A DNA stretch of 64,000 nt from Sphingomonas sp. (lineage in GTDB: Bacteria > Pseudomonadota > Alphaproteobacteria > Sphingomonadales > Sphingomonadaceae). Below the pieces are notes generated by a model. The model was given only the letters and a program-made list of their open reading frames with translations. It made no database searches and was not told the DNA's origin. The DNA is taken from positions 151,690 to 215,689 of the forward strand of contig NZ_SSMY01000008.1 in the NCBI RefSeq assembly GCF_004799495.1, given 5' to 3'. Below, piece by piece: positions 58,085 to 64,000 of this stretch (position 1 is its first letter; each line of letters begins with the position of its first letter). A program made the position numbers and the translations under genes.

Positions 58085-58474
58085 CCCGCCCAGGCGGCGG
58101 CGATCAGCTCGTCGAGCACGCCCACGTCCACATCGGCCAGCTTCTTGATATAGAGACAGCCCTTGCCGGTGCTGTGCTTGCCGAGCCGAGCGACGATCGC
58201 CGCGTTGCGCTCGATCCCCATGCCGTACAGCGTGAGCGCGGCCTTGCGCGGGCTGAACCCGATCTTGCAGATCTCGCCCTCGCGTCCGCTCTCGTATTTT
58301 GTAGCGGTTGACCCCGAACCCGACGATCGACGGGCCCCACATCGTCGCGGGCTCGCCGGTGATCCGCGCCATGGCGGCGCACAACGCCTGGGCATCGGCG
58401 CGGCGGTTCTCGTCGACGTCGGCAAGATAGTCGTCGACGCTGAGCGCGGTCGCCTTGGTCTTGTTCTCGGCCAT
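58081..58474 (-). pseudogene. Frameshifted DUF1801 protein gene
   Basis: An ATG at 58474 with GAGGGAA upstream opens [20 protein letters not shown]... through EPATMWGPSIVGFGVNRYK. The frame is then lost, and the DUF1801 sequence resumes in another frame as KYESGREGEICKIGFSPRKAALTLYGM...LGKHSTGKGCLYIKKL. The junction is a run of four T on the plus strand (58297-58300) where three would restore the frame. The 394-base length fits one extra base. It may be a true mutation, a sequencing error, or slippage. The complete protein would be about 130 residues. Confidence 0.85.
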
Positions 58475-58535
58475 ATTCCCTCTCCCGGACCGACTCGGTT
58501 GCGAAGTGCCCCCCGTCATCTTAATGCGCCGCGCC

Positions 58536-59756
<1,221 letters not shown>

Positions 59757-59757
59757 C

Positions 59758-59833
59758 CGTCACCCCAGCGAAGGCTGGGGTCTCATGCAGGATCGCGCCA
59801 TCGCCTGAGATCCCAGCTTTCGCTGGGATGACG
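59758..59833. repeat. Double-hairpin palindromic element (REP/BIME-like), copy 2
   Basis: CGTCA and TGACG ends enclose CCCCAGC-gaag-GCTGGGG (59763-59780, inner part imperfect) and ATCCCAGC-tttc-GCTGGGAT (59810-59829). The design and length match the element at 14561-14635. It lies between argG and a membrane protein gene on the same strand. Confidence 0.8.
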
Positions 59834-59879
59834 GGTTGGTCTTACCCGCCCTTAACCATCGCCGCGCTACGCGGGGGCG

Positions 59880-61583
59880 ATGGAACGGAGCGACCGCTCG
59901 GCGTGGATCGACGCGCTGGTGGCGACGCTGTTGGCGGTCACGCTGACGGCGGCGTGGGCGGCGCGTGACTGGGGCAACCTCGCCGCACTGCGGCTCCCCG
60001 ACGCCGACGACATGATGCGGTTACAGCAGATCCGCGACTGGCTCGGCGGGCAGGCATTTTCCGATCTCACGCAATATCGCCTCGGCGCCGAGGGCGTCGC
60101 GATGCACTGGTCGCGGCTCGCCGATCTGGTCCCGGGCGCGATCATCTGGTCGCTCGAGGGCATGATCGGACGGCATGCTGCGGAGATCGTCGCGGTGATT
60201 ACCTGGCCCGCGATGCTGCTTGCCGCGGCGACCGCGCTGACCGGGCGGATCGCGCGCGCGGTCGGCGGCGCGGAGATCGCCCGGCCGGCGATGATCGTCG
60301 CCGCGGTCGCCTACCCTGCCAGCACCCTGTTCGTGCCCGGGCGGATCGACCACCACAATCTCCAGATCGTGCTCGCGCTCGTCGCGACGCTGATGCTGGT
60401 GCGGCCGGGGTCGATGATGGCGGGGCTGATCGCCGGGGTCGCGACGAGTCTCAGCATCGTCGTCGGCATGGAAACCGTGCCGCTGCTCGGGATTATCGGG
60501 CTGGTCGTCGCGATCGACTGGGTGACCGGCGGACGTCCCGCGCGCGACCGGCTGATGGGGTTCGGCATCGCGCTGTGCGCCGTGACGCTGGCGGCGAGCA
60601 TCGTGTTCCGCACCACCGCCTGGAATTATGCCGCGTGCGACGGCTTCACCGCGATTTCCGCGCGCGCCGTGATGGTCGCGTCGTTCGCGCCGATCGGGCT
60701 TGCGCTCGCCGGGTGGGATTCGTCGGCGCGGGTGCGGCTGGCGCTGGGCGTAGCGAGCACGCTGGCGCTCGGCGCGACGCTCGCGATCAGCACGCCGCAA
60801 TGTCTGTCGCCTTATGGCGGAGTCGATCCCCTGCTCCGTTCGCTGTGGCTAACTCGCGTGGGTGAGGCGCAGCCGCTGTTCGCGGCGCCGCTGGCGGTGG
60901 CGATCGGCTATGCCGGGCTGACGCTGGCGGGGATCGTGGCGGGCGCCTGGCAGGCGTGGCGGACGCGATCACGCGACTGGATCGTGTTGCTCGCGTTGCA
61001 GCTGGGCGCGCTGGCGGTGACGGTGATGCAGGTGCGTGGCGCCTATGCCGGGGCGATCTTCGCGGCGCCAGCGCTGGCGGCATTGATCGTCGCGGCGCGC
61101 AAGGCGGGCGCCTTGCCGCTGGCCGGGGCGTGGCTGGCGTCGGCCGGGATGCTCTATCCGCTCGCGGCGGCGGCGATGATCCCGACCAAGCGCGAAGCGC
61201 CTGGCGCCAGCTGCACCGCGCCTGATCTGATCGCCGCGCTTGGCACCTTGCCGGCGGGCCGCGCGATGGCGCCGATCGACACCGGCGGCGTGGCGATCGC
61301 CTCGACGCGGCAACAACTCATCGCCGGCGCGTATCACCGCGACGGCGCGGGCGATCTGGCGATGTACGCTTTCTATCGCGGCACGCCCGACGCGGCGCGT
61401 GACATCGCGCAAGCGTGGCGCGTGACCTATGTCGTGGCGTGCGACGGCTTCCCCGGCATCGCCGTGCCGTTCGCTCGGCAGCTAGACGCGGGGCAAGCGC
61501 CGTCCTGGTTGCGACCGATCGCACGCGTTCCGTCGGGCGCGCAGATTTTCGCGATGGTTGCGGGGACTCCGCCGAAGCCCTAG
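59880..61583 (+). CDS. GT-C-fold membrane glycosyltransferase-like protein
   Basis: The 567-residue protein has about ten membrane helices and a large C-terminal periplasmic part. A DADDMMR motif (residues 41-47) lies in the first external loop, followed by MHWSRLADL and GRIDHHNLQ, which recall the first-loop acidic motif of STT3 and other GT-C enzymes that use lipid-linked sugars. Two large membrane proteins of another family follow on the same strand. The substrate and product cannot be given. Confidence 0.72.
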   Translation: MERSDRSAWIDALVATLLAVTLTAAWAARDWGNLAALRLPDADDMMRLQQIRDWLGGQAFSDLTQYRLGAEGVAMHWSRLADLVPGAIIWSLEGMIGRHAAEIVAVITWPAMLLAAATALTGRIARAVGGAEIARPAMIVAAVAYPASTLFVPGRIDHHNLQIVLALVATLMLVRPGSMMAGLIAGVATSLSIVVGMETVPLLGIIGLVVAIDWVTGGRPARDRLMGFGIALCAVTLAASIVFRTTAWNYAACDGFTAISARAVMVASFAPIGLALAGWDSSARVRLALGVASTLALGATLAISTPQCLSPYGGVDPLLRSLWLTRVGEAQPLFAAPLAVAIGYAGLTLAGIVAGAWQAWRTRSRDWIVLLALQLGALAVTVMQVRGAYAGAIFAAPALAALIVAARKAGALPLAGAWLASAGMLYPLAAAAMIPTKREAPGASCTAPDLIAALGTLPAGRAMAPIDTGGVAIASTRQQLIAGAYHRDGAGDLAMYAFYRGTPDAARDIAQAWRVTYVVACDGFPGIAVPFARQLDAGQAPSWLRPIARVPSGAQIFAMVAGTPPKP

Positions 61584-61592
61584 CCACCGCCA

Positions 61593-63116
61593 ATGCAAGG
61601 GGGCGAACCGGTCGAATGGTGGCAGCGGCGGCGGATCGTCCTCGCGGCGATCGCGCTGGCCGTCGTACCTTTGCTCTACCCCGCGATCCCGCCGCTGACC
61701 GATGTGCCGGGACATATCGGCGCCTATCGCCTCCTCGCCGAAGCCGGGACGGGACCGCTCGCGCAGCATTATGCGGTGCACTGGGCGCTGATCGGCAACC
61801 TCGGGGTCGAGGGACTGGTGCTCGCGCTGCACCCGTTGCTCGACGTCGAGCCGGCGACGCACCTGATCGTCGCGCTTATCCCGGCGCTGGCGGTCGCGGC
61901 GATGCTGTGGCTGGGGCGCGAGGCGCAGGGTCGCGTGCCGGCGAGCGCCGGGTTCGCCCTGCCGCTCGCCTATGCGCTGCCGTTCCAGCTCGGCTTCGTC
62001 AATTTCGCGCTTGCCGCAGCACTCGCGATGGGCGGGCTGGCACTGTGGATCCGCCTAGCGCGGACGCGGCCTGATTGGGTGCGGATCGTCGCGTTCGTGC
62101 CGATCGCGGGGCTGGTGTGGGTGTGCCACAGCTTCGGCTGGGCGATGCTCGGGCTGCTCGTGCTCGGCGCCGAGTGGGTGATCCGCGGACGGCGTGGCGA
62201 GACGGGTTGGCGGCGCATCATATTCGCGGGCCTCGCGTGCGCACCGATGGCTTGGCCGCAATTGCTGGCGATGACCGGCGGCGTGGCGATGGCGGGCGAT
62301 ACCGGCGACTGGTTCGACTTGGCCGCCAAGGCGCAATGGGTCGCGTCGCTGCTGCGCGAGCGATGGAAAGTGTACGACGTCGCGGGCGTGATCGCGCTGG
62401 CGCTGGTGCTGTGGACCGCGATCCGTTCGCCCCGGATGCGGTTCGAGCCGTTGCTCGGGGTGCCGGCGTTGCTCGGGTTGGCGGCGTTCGTGCTGACCCC
62501 GCGCCTGTTCGCAGGCGGCGCCTATGTCGATATGCGGATATTGCCTTATGCGGTTGCCTTGGGGCTGCTCGCGATCCGTGCGGATGGCGAGGTCGCGCGA
62601 CGGCTCGCGGTGCTGGGCGCGGGGTTTTTCGGGATGCGGATAGCAAGCTCCACCCTCGCCTTTGTCCTGTTCGCGCAAGGGCAAGCGAGCGAGTTGGCGG
62701 CGGTGGCGCATATTCCGCAAGGCGCGGCGGTGCTGTCGCTGGTCGATGAGCCGTCGACCGCCGACTGGGACAATCCGCGGCTGGGGCATCTCGCCGGGAT
62801 CGCGCTGGCGCGCGCCCGCGCCTTCACCAACGAGCAATGGGCGATTTCGGGGCAGCAATTGATCGCCCCGCGCCACGCGTCCGCCACACCCCTCGACCGC
62901 GATCCGTCGCAAATGGTCTACCCGGCAGGTGAGCCCTATGCGCAGACCGATTTCGACACCGCGATCGCGCGGTTCGACCGCGATACGTTCGGCTATGTCT
63001 GGACGATCGGCTTCCCGCCGGGCCGCGCGAAGGCCGCCGACCTGACTCCCATCTGGTCGAACGGACGATCGGCGCTGTATCGCGTGGCCTTGTCGCCACT
63101 GCGCCCCAGCCGCTAA
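61593..63116 (+). CDS. Large polytopic membrane protein (paralogue of the next gene)
   Basis: The 507-residue protein has about ten membrane helices with conserved stretches: EWWQRRRIVLAAIALAVVPLL, IPPLTDVPGHIGAYR, HWALIGNLGVEGLV, LPLAYALPFQLGFVNF. The PGH motif in the first external loop suggests a GT-C-like enzyme without the acidic pair seen in the upstream gene. It starts nine bases after the previous stop, and the next paralogue begins eleven bases after its end, so the three genes are one unit. Function unknown. Confidence 0.72.
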   Translation: MQGGEPVEWWQRRRIVLAAIALAVVPLLYPAIPPLTDVPGHIGAYRLLAEAGTGPLAQHYAVHWALIGNLGVEGLVLALHPLLDVEPATHLIVALIPALAVAAMLWLGREAQGRVPASAGFALPLAYALPFQLGFVNFALAAALAMGGLALWIRLARTRPDWVRIVAFVPIAGLVWVCHSFGWAMLGLLVLGAEWVIRGRRGETGWRRIIFAGLACAPMAWPQLLAMTGGVAMAGDTGDWFDLAAKAQWVASLLRERWKVYDVAGVIALALVLWTAIRSPRMRFEPLLGVPALLGLAAFVLTPRLFAGGAYVDMRILPYAVALGLLAIRADGEVARRLAVLGAGFFGMRIASSTLAFVLFAQGQASELAAVAHIPQGAAVLSLVDEPSTADWDNPRLGHLAGIALARARAFTNEQWAISGQQLIAPRHASATPLDRDPSQMVYPAGEPYAQTDFDTAIARFDRDTFGYVWTIGFPPGRAKAADLTPIWSNGRSALYRVALSPLRPSR

Positions 63117-63127
63117 GGACATTGCCC

Positions 63128-64000
63128 ATGGCGACCCCCCGCGCGACCGACCTCGAATGGTGGCAGACCCGCCGGTTCGTCGTGGCGATGGCGTTGCTCG
63201 CGATGGTGCCGCTGCTGTGGCCCAATATTCCGCCGCTGGTCGACTTGCCCGGTCATATGGGGCGTTACCGCGTCCAGCTCGACCTCCACACCTATCGCTG
63301 GCTGACCGACTGGTACGATTTCCACTGGCAGCTGATCGGTAACCTCGGGATCGACATTCTCGTCGAGATTTTCGCGCCGGTGCTAGGGCTGGAACTGACG
63401 GTCAAGCTGATCGTCATGGCGATTCCAGCGCTGATCGTGATCGGCTTGCTGTGGATCGCGCGCGAAGTGCACGGACGGATTCCGGCCACCGCGCTGTTCG
63501 CGCTGCCGCTCGCCTATTGCTTCCCGCTGCAGTTCGGGTTCGTCAATTTCATGCTGTCGATGGCGCTGGCGTTGCCGCTGTTCGCCTTGTGGCTGCGGAT
63601 GGGGCGGCTCGGCAAGTTCCGCCAGCGCGCCATCCTGTTCGTCCCCCTGTCGTGCGCGTTGTGGGTCTGCCACACGTTCGGCTGGGGCGTGCTCGGCGTG
63701 CTGGCGTTCTCGGCGGAAATGGTGCGCGAGCACGACCGCGCCAAGCAGACGAACGAGCACCGTTTCAACCCGGTGACCAGCGCAGGTATCAAGCGCTGGG
63801 CGGTGGCCTGGGTCCGCGCCGGCATCCACTGCCTGCCGCTCGCGCTGCCGATGGTGATGATGATCGCGTGGCGCAGCGGGCAGCACGTGACGGGCCAGAC
63901 CACCGATTTCTTCAACTGGCGCGCCAAGTTCGCCTGGATGACGATGATCCTGCGCGACCGCTGGATGGCGTTCGACATTGGATCGACCGCGCTGATCGCG
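63128..64000 (+). CDS. Large polytopic membrane protein, paralogue, cut by the window end
   Basis: The frame is open from the ATG at 63128 to the window edge (291 residues). It repeats the plan of the previous protein: EWWQTRRFVVAMALLAMVPLLW, NIPPLVDLPGHMGRYR, HWQLIGNLGIDILVE, PLAYCFPLQFGFVNF, CHTFGWGVLGVLAFSAEMV. The similarity runs through the whole visible part, showing a tandem duplication. The C-terminal half lies outside the window. Confidence 0.8.
   Translation, partial: MATPRATDLEWWQTRRFVVAMALLAMVPLLWPNIPPLVDLPGHMGRYRVQLDLHTYRWLTDWYDFHWQLIGNLGIDILVEIFAPVLGLELTVKLIVMAIPALIVIGLLWIAREVHGRIPATALFALPLAYCFPLQFGFVNFMLSMALALPLFALWLRMGRLGKFRQRAILFVPLSCALWVCHTFGWGVLGVLAFSAEMVREHDRAKQTNEHRFNPVTSAGIKRWAVAWVRAGIHCLPLALPMVMMIAWRSGQHVTGQTTDFFNWRAKFAWMTMILRDRWMAFDIGSTALIA

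Overview
The window is a GC-rich bacterial chromosome segment, most likely from a sphingomonad (Alphaproteobacteria, Sphingomonadales, Sphingomonas-like). The evidence is the MipZ division ATPase, 5-aminolevulinate synthase (the C4 route to heme), a mitofilin-like gene beside hemD, Coq4, the tightly overlapping gene starts (ATGA, GTGA, TGATG), and paired palindromes of the CCCAGCGAAAGCTGGG type that recur in this group. No taxonomic search was possible, so the genus is an inference. There is no prophage, complete insertion sequence or CRISPR array.

Layout. 1-2.7 kb: a minus-strand signalling operon (CHASE3 histidine kinase, single-domain response regulator, receiver-HWE kinase cut by the window edge). 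2.7-7.4 kb: an ExoX-like exonuclease, a phosphomannomutase/phosphoglucomutase, a J-domain protein with mipZ, panC and a Sel1 protein. 7.4-18 kb: topA, dprA and plsY; murI and hemA; the rpiB-glyA-zinc ribbon-nrdR operon; a membrane LytTR regulator. 18-27 kb: trmJ, two small secreted paralogues, rpsD, S9 and M28 peptidases, agmatine deiminase, a LON-domain protein, a CnoX-type thioredoxin and tRNA-Gly(GCC). 28.2-36.1 kb: a compact eight-gene type IV secretion operon, virB2-3-4-6-8-9-10-11, with no virB1, virB5, virB7, virD4 or relaxase gene. 36-43 kb: KTSC and DUF72 proteins, a mitofilin-like gene with hemD, tsaD-gpsA, and a tandem triplet of exported methyltransferase-like proteins. 43.4-49.2 kb: dnaN, coq4, recF, gyrB, with coq4 sitting inside the classical dnaN-recF-gyrB cluster under its own promoter and a TetR-like palindrome. 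49.3-64 kb: an outer-membrane barrel, small secreted proteins, rlmN, a Tat-exported family 1 glycosidase, a TSUP transporter with a cytochrome b and a molybdopterin oxidoreductase, cfa, a frameshifted DUF1801 gene, argG, and a run of large membrane proteins that leaves the window.

Most genes are housekeeping. The parts most worth attention are the reduced chromosomal type IV secretion operon (including a VirB11 gene with no ordinary start codon where the family N-terminus should begin), the exported methyltransferase triplet, coq4 with its palindromic control region inside the replication gene cluster, the two-gene family of small KKICR proteins, and three kinds of intergenic repeat: a diverged 230-260 bp repeat seen twice, chains of perfect mini-hairpins seen twice, and a 75 bp double-hairpin element seen twice.
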